Below are positions 23,527-31,494 of a DNA stretch of 64,000 nucleotides, one piece after another. How positions within the stretch are numbered: the stretch's first letter is position 1; each line of letters opens with the position of its first letter. The stretch is taken from assembly GCA_035507035.1 (NCBI GenBank), contig DATJOJ010000020.1, positions 1 through 64,000 of the forward strand, written 5' to 3'. Source of the stretch: DATJOJ01 sp035507035. GTDB lineage: Bacteria > Acidobacteriota > Terriglobia > Terriglobales > Acidobacteriaceae. Made by a program: the position numbers and the translations under genes. The notes beneath the pieces are model-generated. The model was given only the letters and a program-made list of their open reading frames with translations. It ran no database searches and was not told the origin of the DNA.

Positions 23527-23838
23527 CTAAGCACAACGTGAACTTCGCGTGGGTTCTCCACTGATCAGTTGCCCGACGGGGGCATTTTCGTCTTCGCTTT
23601 CATTTGCCATCGGCTTGCCGGAAAGAACTGCCAAAAGAGCCAGCGTCGTTCCCGTCCTGCCCACCAGAAACTTCTGGTCGCCAACCTCCACTAGGTTGAG
23701 AAAACATCTCTCGCCGAGTGCCAGGCTCTCGCACAGCCGCAATTGCCGGCGACGAGGATGCGGCGCAGGGTGACAAATTGATGCCAGCCAGCACCACATC
23801 CGTGTGCAAGAGCTCTTTAGCCTGGGCAAGCTCAACAT
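23527..23838 (-). CDS. fliO: FliO-like flagellar biosynthesis protein, apparently without a full membrane segment
   Basis: The ATG at 23838 is well supported by AGGAGG eight bases upstream. Residues 31-80 (RRQLRLCESLALGERCFLNLVEVGDQKFLVGRTGTTLALL) match the cytosolic domain of FliO. Its position between a FliN-like gene and fliP is the normal fliO place. FliO usually starts with a membrane helix; here the first 30 residues (WCWLASICH region) are only weakly hydrophobic and end in a Pro/His/Arg stretch. Either this FliO is soluble, or the upstream part was lost or frameshifted. The end (GQLISGEPTRSSRCA) is not conserved. Confidence 0.7.
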   Translation of the reverse strand: MLSLPRLKSSCTRMWCWLASICHPAPHPRRRQLRLCESLALGERCFLNLVEVGDQKFLVGRTGTTLALLAVLSGKPMANESEDENAPVGQLISGEPTRSSRCA

Positions 23839-23860
23839 TCCCTCGTCCTCCTGCGATCGC

Positions 23861-24346
23861 TCACACCAACTCCGTCACACGAATGGCTAAGTGATCACCG
23901 ACGGCTTCGAATTCGCCGCTCGCGACCGGCTTTCCGTTGACCAGCAGAGGGGCATCGGTTCCCAATCGCCAGTGCGAATTGATAATGGTGTTTCTCTGCA
24001 GCCGCAAAACGTCGGCGACCTTGAACCCCGGCAAAGGTAGATCCACCGTCAAGCGGCAGGGCAACAGCAGAGCCTGCGCCCACGCCGGTGATGGGTCTTC
24101 ATGCTGCGCTTTTGGGTCTTCATGCCGCGCTTTTGGGTCTTCATGCTGCGCTTTTGTCGGTGCGGCTGCGGCTTCGGCCACGTTTTTCCTCGAGAAGAAC
24201 CTTTTCGCTGCTCGCCACGCGAGTACTGCGGTGCGCGGACTTCGGTCAGAAATGGCAATGCAAACATCGTGCCGCGACCATGAGCGAAGGGACATTCGAG
24301 AAAGCTGCTGTCGTGCAGGAAGATAGGGAGCTGCGGAGGATTTCAT
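23861..24346 (-). CDS. Second FliN-like (SpoA domain) protein with a heptapeptide tandem repeat
   Basis: The C-terminal 70 residues (RLTVDLPLPGFKVADVLRLQRNTII through PLLVNGKPVASGEFEAVGDHLAIRV) are a SpoA/FliN domain with the conserved NGxxVASGEFExVGDHLAIRV ending. The N-terminal half is not recognised. A central linker is a threefold repeat of KAQHEDP-like heptads, encoded by a 21-bp tandem repeat at about 24088-24150. The start at 24346 gives 161 residues; a GTG at 24394 is an alternative. It lies between flgE and fliO, separate from the main fliM-fliN pair, so the array encodes two FliN-type proteins. Confidence 0.8.
   Translation of the reverse strand: MKSSAAPYLPARQQLSRMSLRSWSRHDVCIAISDRSPRTAVLAWRAAKRFFSRKNVAEAAAAPTKAQHEDPKARHEDPKAQHEDPSPAWAQALLLPCRLTVDLPLPGFKVADVLRLQRNTIINSHWRLGTDAPLLVNGKPVASGEFEAVGDHLAIRVTELV
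24088..24150. repeat. Three tandem copies of a 21-bp repeat inside the FliN-like gene
   Basis: The unit reads approximately TGGGTCTTCATGCTGCGCTTT on the plus strand and occurs three times, with single-base differences (CTG to CCG) in the second copy. It is in frame and encodes the heptapeptide AQHEDPK three times (one ARHEDPK variant). The period is a multiple of three, so expansion or contraction changes only linker length. Confidence 0.85.
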
Positions 24347-24403
24347 CTCCAAAGGGCAAAGATGAATGTTTAGAACCGCTTCATTAAATGCCACTCAGAA
24401 TGA

Positions 24404-24435
24404 GCCGTGCCCTGCCGCGTGGAGCAGGGCACGGC
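24404..24435 (-). promoter_or_regulatory. Strong intercistronic hairpin directly after flgE
   Basis: GCCGTGCCCTGC at 24404-24415 and GCAGGGCACGGC at 24424-24435 form a perfect 12-bp GC-rich stem with an 8-base loop, 12 bases beyond the flgE stop codon. On the minus (coding) strand no T-run follows, so it is not a classical terminator. It could stabilise the 3' end of flgE mRNA or limit read-through into the export genes, which are needed in far smaller amounts than hook protein. Confidence 0.65.
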
Positions 24436-24446
24436 ACCAGTCTGTT

Positions 24447-25718
24447 TTATGTCTGCTTCATATTGATCGTGTCTTCCATGATCGTGTCGAAGGTAGTCAC
24501 CGCCTTAGCATTGGCTTCGAAGGCGCGTTGCGCCACGATTAGATTGGCAAACTCGCTGGAAATATCCACGTTGGAGAGTTCGAGCGCGCCGCCAGATAAG
24601 GTACCCCGTCCGGCGGTTCCGGGAGTGCCGATTACAGCCTGGCCGGAAGCCAGGGTCTCGGTGTAATCGGTATCTCCAGCGCGCTGCAGTCCCTGCTCGT
24701 TCGCGAAGCTGGCCAACGCCACCTGGCCCAAAGCTGCGGTTTTCCCGTTGCTGAATGAGCCGGTAATTGTCCCGTCGGATCCAATGCTGAAATCGGTCAG
24801 CGTGCCGCTGCTGGCGCCATCCTGCTGCGCCGAAGATGTGCTGCTGGCGCCGGCAACTTGGGTGATTACGGGAGTAGTTCCGTTGAGCAGGTCCCAGTTA
24901 AAGGACATGTCCGACGCGCCATCCGACAGATTGGTTGCTGTGATGTTAATGCTCGAGACCAGTTTTCCATTTTGGGTTGGACCGATCAGATTTCCGTCGC
25001 CATCAAAGGTGAGCGTCCCTGTTGCTAAAACACCGGTTTGCGCATTCCCGTTCAGCGGACCGAGATCTGAAGCTGGGACTGAAGCTGAGTAGTTCCAGGT
25101 GTTAGCCGCAGTCTTGGTGAAAGTGAAAGTCAAGGTGTGGCTGGTGCCCAATGAATCGTAGATGGTCAGCGGCGTCGAGTAAGTGCCGTCAGTCCCACCG
25201 ACAGTTGCGCTGGCGTCCAAGTTCGTATCAATGGTCACGTTGCCGGTTGCGCTCGGTGGGCTGATGGTTCCCGCGCCTAACTGGAGAGGAGCCAGGGCTT
25301 GACCCGTGTCGACTACGCCGTTCGTTGCGGGATATCCAAGGACATCCTGACCACTCGAACTAACGAGAAAATTATTCTTGTCGACGGAGAAATTTCCGGC
25401 TCGACTGTAGCTGGTGACCCCATCTTGCTGGAGGACGAAGAAACCGTCTCCTTGTATCGCAACGTCAGTGGGCACGCCCGTCGAACTCACGCTGCCCTGA
25501 GTGAACATGGAAGGCATGGAGCCGACCTGAGCGCCGGCGCCTAATTGGATCGGGTCGCCCGAACCGGTTGTACCGAGGTTTTGATAGAACAAATCGCTGA
25601 ACAACACCTGCGTATCTTTGTATCCGGTGGTGTTCTGATTTGCGAGATTGTTGGCAATGGCGGAAAGAGCAGTGGCGTCCGCCGTCAGCCCGGAAAGGGG
25701 AATAGAAAAATTCGGCAT
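24447..25718 (-). CDS. flgE: Flagellar hook protein FlgE
   Basis: FlgE builds the flexible hook. The 423-residue protein starts with SIPLSGLTADATALSAIANNLANQNTTGYKD, the axial-protein signature, and QVLFSDLFYQNLG. The middle carries the hook-specific inserts (DTNLDASATVGGTDGTYSTPLTIYDSLGTSHTLTFTF). The C-terminal helix is GALELSNVDISSEFANLIVAQRAFEANAKAVTTFDTIM. It overlaps the flgD stop by one base, and the shared region is typical of translational coupling. A strong hairpin follows it. Confidence 0.97.
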   Translation of the reverse strand: MPNFSIPLSGLTADATALSAIANNLANQNTTGYKDTQVLFSDLFYQNLGTTGSGDPIQLGAGAQVGSMPSMFTQGSVSSTGVPTDVAIQGDGFFVLQQDGVTSYSRAGNFSVDKNNFLVSSSGQDVLGYPATNGVVDTGQALAPLQLGAGTISPPSATGNVTIDTNLDASATVGGTDGTYSTPLTIYDSLGTSHTLTFTFTKTAANTWNYSASVPASDLGPLNGNAQTGVLATGTLTFDGDGNLIGPTQNGKLVSSINITATNLSDGASDMSFNWDLLNGTTPVITQVAGASSTSSAQQDGASSGTLTDFSIGSDGTITGSFSNGKTAALGQVALASFANEQGLQRAGDTDYTETLASGQAVIGTPGTAGRGTLSGGALELSNVDISSEFANLIVAQRAFEANAKAVTTFDTIMEDTINMKQT

Positions 25719-26029
25719 TAGTGCGCTCCTTGTACTGCAGAATTCGAACTTGAGGTAGAACTGGATCCGGATGTCGGAAAAGCCGTCTGCAGGGTTTGGT
25801 TGATCTGCGAAAGCTGGTCGAGCATATTGAGTTCCACCAGTTGTTGGGTGAACTGCGAGGGATCGACGGGGTCCAGTGGACTCTGATTCTCGAGCTGGGC
25901 AGTCAATAATTGCATAAACATACTGGTGCTGTCGGTCAGAGGATCGGATCCGCTAGTCCCGCTGGTCCCGTTGTTGGTGGAGTTTGCCATCGGGGACGTT
26001 ATAGCGTTCGAGACTGTACTTACGTTCAT
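25718..26029 (-). CDS. flgD: Flagellar hook assembly scaffold protein FlgD (short form)
   Basis: FlgD caps the growing hook. The ATG at 26029 has GGAGG six bases upstream. The 103-residue product contains only the conserved N-terminal domain, with MFMQLLTAQLENQSPLDPVDPSQFTQQLVELNMLDQLSQINQTL, and then a Ser/Thr tail. Enterobacterial FlgD is about 230 residues with a C-terminal Tudor/Fn3 part, which is missing here. Short forms occur in some phyla. fliK ends 28 bp upstream and flgE follows with a 1-bp overlap. Confidence 0.92.
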   Translation of the reverse strand: MNVSTVSNAITSPMANSTNNGTSGTSGSDPLTDSTSMFMQLLTAQLENQSPLDPVDPSQFTQQLVELNMLDQLSQINQTLQTAFPTSGSSSTSSSNSAVQGAH

Positions 26030-26057
26030 TGGATACCTCCTGATGTCGCGTGCGATT

Positions 26058-27899
26058 TCATGCATGCACGCTCAAGCTGCCGGTTGATGGCACAGTGATT
26101 TCTGGCGGTAAGGAATCTTGCAGAACCTCGCCGGCGGGAGCCGATGCTTGCGGTCGGGATTCATGATGGTTCTGCGAATGAGATCGCGGATCGGCGCTCC
26201 CCGCGAAACTCGCATTGGACGGTGCACTTCGATCCAGGAAATGCAGCGTATCGAGACGCAAATCCTGCTGGTGAATCACGGCTTGCAACGAGGGCACTTC
26301 GGGAGCGAGGAATCCTCGCAGGTCGCCTTTTTCGCTGCCTACGGTCAGGCCGATCTGGCTTTCGCGCAAAGTGGTATGAACCTCGACACTGCCAAAATCT
26401 GGCGTGCGCATGTCAATGTGCATCTCGGCTTTGCCGATTCCCTGTACGATTCGGGCGACCTGCACTGTACCCGAATTGGCGTCAGAGAGTACGGGCGCAG
26501 AGGAAGTTGACAGGGGCGCAGTCGAGCCAGCGAGGGTGACATGCGACGCTCCTTCAGGGGTCTCCGAAACCGGGATGGAGGCAACGAATGTGGCCGCAGG
26601 AAGCGAATCGGAAGCAGAGGTTTGAGTTTTCTGCGGCACTGGAGCGCTGGTTGCGGGTGGGCCTGGATTGGCAGTCGTGCTGGATTGTTCAGCACCGGTA
26701 AGATCTGGCTGGCGATCTTGATTGGTGAACGACGCATTGGCATTGTTGGTTGGGTTGTTCGTAAGACCATCTTTTGGCGGCGTGACCTCGACTTGTGAAT
26801 GCGATGGCGTAAACTTTGGGACTGCCTGGCTGAACAGCGTACTTGATGGCAGGCCAGAATTTTGAGAAGGCTTTTCCATTCGCAGCGGGACATCGTCTTC
26901 CATTCGCGATCCACGAGAACGGACGGGTTGACTGGGATTGGACAGCGAAACACCGATCGACGGAGTCAGGACTCGTAGGTTGAGCGGAAGAGATGCTGAA
27001 GGCAAATCATGGTTCTTAGAAGTTGTCTCTGCGGTGGTTGTTTGTTGAGGGCCGGGCGCAACTGTTTGTGCATTCGCCGGCACCAGATCCGGCAAGGTCG
27101 AGATTGCCGCACCGGTTGTATTTTCAACCGAATTTATAGGGTTAGGGGTGGGAACTTGGGTTGAGAATGAATTTACAAAATCCGACCGACCGGAAGCCGG
27201 AGGCTCCGCAATAATCGACTGCGCCGTTTCACCCTTCTGCGGATTTTCATTTATATCGGACTTATTCCAGGTCTCGACCCCGGTAGTCTTGTTCTGATCC
27301 TGCGTTGACATTCCATCCACCGAAAATGGGAGCGAACCACTATTCAAGGAATTTGTGCTATCGAGTTCGACGTTTTGGCGCGGGGTTGAAGCAGGAGCGA
27401 CAGTGACTGCGGGATGGCTTCCCGTCACGGTCGAATTTACGTTCGAGCTCTCAGCCGCGTTCCTGCCCTGCAAGTCGCTTAGACAACCGAAAGGCCGAAT
27501 TTCGCTTTTGTCAGACTCGCCATTTTCGCCGATGGAAGGAGCGCTTGGGGGAGGGGGTGCTGCCGCGGCGCCTAACAGGTTTGCGGTTGGCGGTTGAGGA
27601 ACAATTGCAGTTGATGTCGTTATAGGCGATCTGGAAGGTTTCTGCTGATTCTTGCCAGGGGGCGGGCCGGATGTCGAAATTGTCTTAGTATGGACGGCGA
27701 TCATCGGCTTTTGCGAATCGCCATCGAGCGTGGTCGGCATTTCGCGGCCTGCGGTCTGTAGCGCTGCAAGAAAACCTTTTCCAGGAACTGGCGTCGCCGC
27801 CAACCCCGGAACCTGTGGCGCCTGCGGCGAACTCACTTGCGGGATCAGATTGATGAGCACTCGCTGCGCTCCCTTTGATGGACTCCCCTCGCCGACCAT
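26058..27899 (-). CDS. fliK: Flagellar hook-length control protein FliK
   Basis: FliK is the secreted ruler that stops hook growth. The 613-residue product has a long, low-complexity Pro/Ser/Thr/Asn-rich N-terminal region (about 1-470) and the conserved C-terminal Flg_hook domain at about 480-570: RIVQGIGKAEMHIDMRTPDFGSVEVHTTLRESQIGLTVGSEKGDLRGFLAPEVPSLQAVI. The ruler part is always poorly conserved. Its position between fliJ and flgD is standard. A 160-bp gap to fliJ on the upstream side holds no recognisable gene. Confidence 0.9.
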   Translation of the reverse strand: MVGEGSPSKGAQRVLINLIPQVSSPQAPQVPGLAATPVPGKGFLAALQTAGREMPTTLDGDSQKPMIAVHTKTISTSGPPPGKNQQKPSRSPITTSTAIVPQPPTANLLGAAAAPPPPSAPSIGENGESDKSEIRPFGCLSDLQGRNAAESSNVNSTVTGSHPAVTVAPASTPRQNVELDSTNSLNSGSLPFSVDGMSTQDQNKTTGVETWNKSDINENPQKGETAQSIIAEPPASGRSDFVNSFSTQVPTPNPINSVENTTGAAISTLPDLVPANAQTVAPGPQQTTTAETTSKNHDLPSASLPLNLRVLTPSIGVSLSNPSQPVRSRGSRMEDDVPLRMEKPSQNSGLPSSTLFSQAVPKFTPSHSQVEVTPPKDGLTNNPTNNANASFTNQDRQPDLTGAEQSSTTANPGPPATSAPVPQKTQTSASDSLPAATFVASIPVSETPEGASHVTLAGSTAPLSTSSAPVLSDANSGTVQVARIVQGIGKAEMHIDMRTPDFGSVEVHTTLRESQIGLTVGSEKGDLRGFLAPEVPSLQAVIHQQDLRLDTLHFLDRSAPSNASFAGSADPRSHSQNHHESRPQASAPAGEVLQDSLPPEITVPSTGSLSVHA

Positions 27900-28060
27900 G
27901 CATCTGGATCACCATAGATAGGAAATGCAATCCACGCCCGAGAAGAAAGCATAACTGAATGAAACCGAAGGCGATGATGTGGTCGGCGGACGAGCGGAAG
28001 AAGAGCGATCCAGCGGGGAAACATTTTCTTGGGCAAGGGTTGCCCACGGACGGGCAAAGA

Positions 28061-28507
28061 TTAGCGCCTTTTCGAAAGGGTGCGACGAAGTAGAAACATG
28101 TCGTCTGCGGCACGCTGGGATTGCCGGGCTTCGAATTGACGGTAGAGTTCGAGTTGGCGCTGGCGCAAACTTTCGATAATTTCGCGCTGCTGCCGTGCCT
28201 GGCGAAAGCCGGCCGCACGGAGGTCGCGGGTGGCTCGCGCCTTTGCGACGTCGATTTCGAGTGCATGCCGCCGATTCAGAAGGGCTTCGCGGCAGAGTAG
28301 ATCGAATTGCAATTCGGCAGCGCTTACTCCAGAGGAAAGGTCTTGCAACTCGCGACGAGAAAAGTCGGCGAGGCGTGCGTTCACATCGTTCACTTGCTGT
28401 TCCAGAGAAGAAAGTCGGCAAGTGGCCTCGCGCAAGAGAAGTTCCTGCTGATGTTCAAATCCTTGGCGCACTCGTAAGAGGACTTCGAGGGAAAAGTTGA
28501 ATGCCAT
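28061..28507 (-). CDS. fliJ: Flagellar export protein FliJ
   Basis: FliJ is the coiled-coil stalk of the export ATPase complex. The 148-residue protein starts with FNFSLEVLLRVRQGFEHQQELLLREA and is predicted almost wholly helical, as expected for the family. It is rich in Gln, Arg and Leu. fliI ends 5 bp upstream, and the fliH-fliI-fliJ order is standard. The assignment rests on context and coiled-coil character as well as on the N-terminal motif. Confidence 0.87.
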   Translation of the reverse strand: MAFNFSLEVLLRVRQGFEHQQELLLREATCRLSSLEQQVNDVNARLADFSRRELQDLSSGVSAAELQFDLLCREALLNRRHALEIDVAKARATRDLRAAGFRQARQQREIIESLRQRQLELYRQFEARQSQRAADDMFLLRRTLSKRR

Positions 28508-28512
28508 TTAGA

Positions 28513-29826
28513 TCAGCCTGGGATGCAAAGGAGTTTGGCGACCGTATCGGTCAGCGTGACTGCTTCACGGGGGCCCTGCTCGAGGAATCGATTGAGCTCC
28601 GGAATCAAGAGCAGAGCCTGATCCAGGACAGGATCGCTTCCTCTCTGATAGGCGCCGATGCGCACCAGATCCTCCGAGGCGGCATAAGTGGCGAGCAGTT
28701 TGCGCACAGCCTGGGCTTTTTGCAAATGCTGGGGAGAGCAAACCATGGGCATAAGCCGGCTGATGCTGTCGAGAATGGCGATCGGGGGATAGTGGTTCTT
28801 GGTCGCCAAACGGCGGTCGAGCATGACGTGCCCGTCGAGCAAGGCGCGCGTTCCGTCCACGAGAGGATCCTGCTGATCGTCGCCCTCCATGAGAACGGTG
28901 TAGAACGCGGTGATGCTGCCACCGTTGAACTTTCCCGCTCGCTCGATTAAGCGAGCCAACATGGTGAAAACCGAAGGCGTATAGCCTTTGGCCGTTGGCG
29001 GCTCTCCTGCGGCCAAGCTGATTTCCCTCTGCGCCATTGCCAGACGAGTCAGTGAATCAACTACAAGAAGAACATTCTTGCCTTTCGCGCAGAAGTATTC
29101 TGCTACAGCGGTAGCGGCCAGCGCCGCACGGATTCGCAGCAATGGAGATTGATCGGAGGTCGAAACGATGACCGCCGAGCGCTTTCTTCCCTGCTCACCC
29201 AAAGCTTCCTCAAGAAAGTGACGGACCTCGCGTCCGCGTTCCCCGACCAGGGCCAGCACGGTAAGATCGGCACTGGTGTTGCGGGCCATCATGCCGATCA
29301 GGGTGCTTTTGCCCACACCACTGCCACCGAAAATGCCGACCCGCTGTCCTCGGCCGCAGGTCAGAAATCCATCGATGGCGCGAATTCCGCAAGAGATTGG
29401 CTCCGTGATTAAGGTCCGTTCGAGCGGGAGCGGGGCAGCTGCGTCGAGTGCTTGGGATTCGCGGCCGCCATAGGGGCCGAGTGAGTCCAGGGGCTCACCC
29501 ATGCCATCGATGACGCGGCCCAACAGTTCGTCTCCCACACGCAGTGCCGGGCGCGCACCCCAAGTAATTACCTGGTCGCCATAACGAATACCACTGGGGC
29601 GTTCGAGTGGCATGGAAAGAACGGCAGTGCCGTGGAAGCCAACGATTTCTCCGGGAAAGACTCGTCCGTTGGCGGTAACGATCTGACACAGTTCGCCCAC
29701 TGAACAAAAGGGCCCTTCGGATTCGACCAGCTGTCCGAGAACTTGTGTGACCCGACCGCGCCAGCGCACGGCGGTGCAGGTTTCCAGACGCTTCTGGTAA
29801 GTCGAGAGGCCAGCGGAAGCGCTCAT
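28513..29826 (-). CDS. fliI: Flagellum-specific ATPase FliI
   Basis: FliI powers and unfolds flagellar export substrates. The 437 residues match the family. The Walker A motif GGSGVGKST is at 167-175 in RVGIFGGSGVGKSTLIGMMARN; Walker B (VLLVVDSLTRLAMAQREISLAAGEPP) follows near residue 245. The FliI/YscN block PSVFTMLARLIERAG and DSISRLM are also present. Its start overlaps the fliH stop as ATGA. fliJ follows 5 bp downstream. Confidence 0.98.
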   Translation of the reverse strand: MSASAGLSTYQKRLETCTAVRWRGRVTQVLGQLVESEGPFCSVGELCQIVTANGRVFPGEIVGFHGTAVLSMPLERPSGIRYGDQVITWGARPALRVGDELLGRVIDGMGEPLDSLGPYGGRESQALDAAAPLPLERTLITEPISCGIRAIDGFLTCGRGQRVGIFGGSGVGKSTLIGMMARNTSADLTVLALVGERGREVRHFLEEALGEQGRKRSAVIVSTSDQSPLLRIRAALAATAVAEYFCAKGKNVLLVVDSLTRLAMAQREISLAAGEPPTAKGYTPSVFTMLARLIERAGKFNGGSITAFYTVLMEGDDQQDPLVDGTRALLDGHVMLDRRLATKNHYPPIAILDSISRLMPMVCSPQHLQKAQAVRKLLATYAASEDLVRIGAYQRGSDPVLDQALLLIPELNRFLEQGPREAVTLTDTVAKLLCIPG

Positions 29827-30491
29827 GTCCCAGCCTGCGGACGCTGCTGCATTAAATCGAACAGACCTTGCTCGATCTCTTTCAGTTGCACTTCCATACC
29901 GAGTTCAGTGGTGCCTAGCGCGGTCTCGAGAACGCAATGGTCAAGGGGCAAGCCGGAGTCCTCGACGACTTCGGGAACATGTTGGGATTCCATGTGCTGC
30001 GCGAAGTAACTGCGGCACTCGGAGACCTGCTGCGGGTGCACTCGCACCGTCACCTTGGTTCCAGCTTCGATTTTCCCTAGAGCCACGCGTACGATGCCCG
30101 CAAGCAGAAGAGGGTCGAGCTGCGCCTCGCGATGCAGGATTTTGCGAGCGATGCTGAGCGAGAGGCGCACGACTTCGGTCTCGATCTCTTCAAAATAGCG
30201 GGCCCGTTCGCGGGCAAACTCGGCCAGCGCCAGGCGAACGCTTTCGCGAATTTCGGCTAAGTGCACATCGCAAGCGGCGCGAGCTTTCGCTTCTCCCTCC
30301 TGCCGTCCCGCTTCTCTCGCGGCTTTCTCGCGCGTGGCAGCGTCCATTTCGAGGGAATCAGTTTTTTCCGCGCCAACATTCGCCGCCGTCCATGGGCCGC
30401 CCGCGGCCCCCGGTGGCAGTTCGGGATAACTGAATGGCTGGACCTCAGTTTCCGCCGCCGGCTGAGGCGCCGGGCTACATGACGTACTCAT
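29823..30491 (-). CDS. fliH: Flagellar assembly protein FliH
   Basis: FliH regulates FliI and tethers it to the C-ring. The start at 30491 (MSTSCSP) lies inside the fliG end, overlapping it by 17 bp; the frame to 30548 adds a leader that only mirrors fliG coding. The 222-residue product has a Pro-rich N-terminus, a helical Ala/Arg/Glu-rich middle (EKAAREAGRQEGEAKARAA), and the C-terminal FliI-binding domain with RKILHREAQLDPLLLAGIV and ETALGTTELGMEVQLKEIEQGL. Family membership is clear from domain layout and operon position. Confidence 0.92.
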   Translation of the reverse strand: MSTSCSPAPQPAAETEVQPFSYPELPPGAAGGPWTAANVGAEKTDSLEMDAATREKAAREAGRQEGEAKARAACDVHLAEIRESVRLALAEFARERARYFEEIETEVVRLSLSIARKILHREAQLDPLLLAGIVRVALGKIEAGTKVTVRVHPQQVSECRSYFAQHMESQHVPEVVEDSGLPLDHCVLETALGTTELGMEVQLKEIEQGLFDLMQQRPQAGT

Positions 30492-31491
30492 CTTCCTCGG
30501 CTCCCAGACTGATTTTTCCTTCCGCTTCCAGCTTGCGCGCGACCGCAACCGCTTCCTGCTGCGCCTTGATAACGTCGCGGGTGCGTACTGGCCCTAGCAC
30601 TTCCATATCTTCTTTTAGCATCTCGACCGCGCGCGAAGACATGGATTTGAAAATGTAGTTCTTCAATTCGTCAGTGGCACCGCGAAGCGAAAGCGCTAAA
30701 GTCTTCTTGTCCAGTTGCCCAAGCCATTCGCGGATACCAGCTTCCGGAACCCCCAGCAAGTCTTGAAAGGTAAACATCAGGTTGCGTATGCTGAGAGCCA
30801 CTTTGGGATCCTCTTTCTCAATCGCTTCGAGAATGACTTTTGCCTGCACCGGATCAAGCCGGTTTAACAAATCCGCCACTCCCTGGAAACCGGCATAGGC
30901 GCGGCGATGCTGCTCGCCTAGAGCTTCCAGACGCTGGTGCAGGGCAAGGGACACTCGCTGAGCGATCTCCGGGGAAAACTGGCGCAGCTGAGCCATGCGC
31001 TTGATAGCCTCGGCGCGCAAAGTTTCCGGCAGACGCATGAGCAACTCAGAAGCCTGCTTGGATTCGAGGTGGGCAAGAATGAGCGCGATGGTCTGGGGAT
31101 GCTCTTCTTCCAGGAATTTGGCGAGTTGTTGAGGATCGGCTTTCTGCAGCGAATCCAGTTTTCCGGCGCTCATTTCGGCGGCGTGGGAAACCTGGCGCAA
31201 CAACTGCTGCGCGCCATCCTGGCCGAAAGCTTTGATCAAGAGCTTTTGCGCGTAATCGGTACCGCCTTGCGCCAGGTAATCCTGGGTGAGGGCCAGACGA
31301 TGATATTCCTCGAGCACCGAGAGCGCGGTGGGAGGATCGATGTACTCCAGTTCGGCAATCGCCTGGGTCAGTTGCTCCAAATCGCGTTCGGGAAGATAGC
31401 GGTAGACCTGGCTGGCCATTTCTTCGCCCAGCAACACCAAAAGCACGGCAGCTTTGCGCACACCCGGGAGCGCATTCGGCGCGGCATTCAC
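30475..31491 (-). CDS. fliG: Flagellar motor switch protein FliG
   Basis: FliG is the rotor protein that meets the stator. The 338 residues match the family. The middle-domain EHPQ motif is at 130-133 in FLEEEHPQTIALILAHL, and the C-terminal torque helix region contains the charged residues expected in REWLGQLDKKTLALSLRGATDELKNYIFKSMSSRA. The first domain (VRKAAVLLVLLGEEMAS) binds FliF. It follows fliF with a 3-bp gap and overlaps fliH. Confidence 0.97.
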   Translation of the reverse strand: MNAAPNALPGVRKAAVLLVLLGEEMASQVYRYLPERDLEQLTQAIAELEYIDPPTALSVLEEYHRLALTQDYLAQGGTDYAQKLLIKAFGQDGAQQLLRQVSHAAEMSAGKLDSLQKADPQQLAKFLEEEHPQTIALILAHLESKQASELLMRLPETLRAEAIKRMAQLRQFSPEIAQRVSLALHQRLEALGEQHRRAYAGFQGVADLLNRLDPVQAKVILEAIEKEDPKVALSIRNLMFTFQDLLGVPEAGIREWLGQLDKKTLALSLRGATDELKNYIFKSMSSRAVEMLKEDMEVLGPVRTRDVIKAQQEAVAVARKLEAEGKISLGAEEDEYVM

Positions 31492-31494
31492 GGT

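Noticed and set aside
24088..24150. Possible CRISPR-like repeat
   Set aside because: The 21-bp units are directly tandem without spacers and lie in frame within a gene.
27900..28060. Possible small gene between fliJ and fliK
   Set aside because: Frames there are short, lack ribosome sites and do not resemble any flagellar protein.
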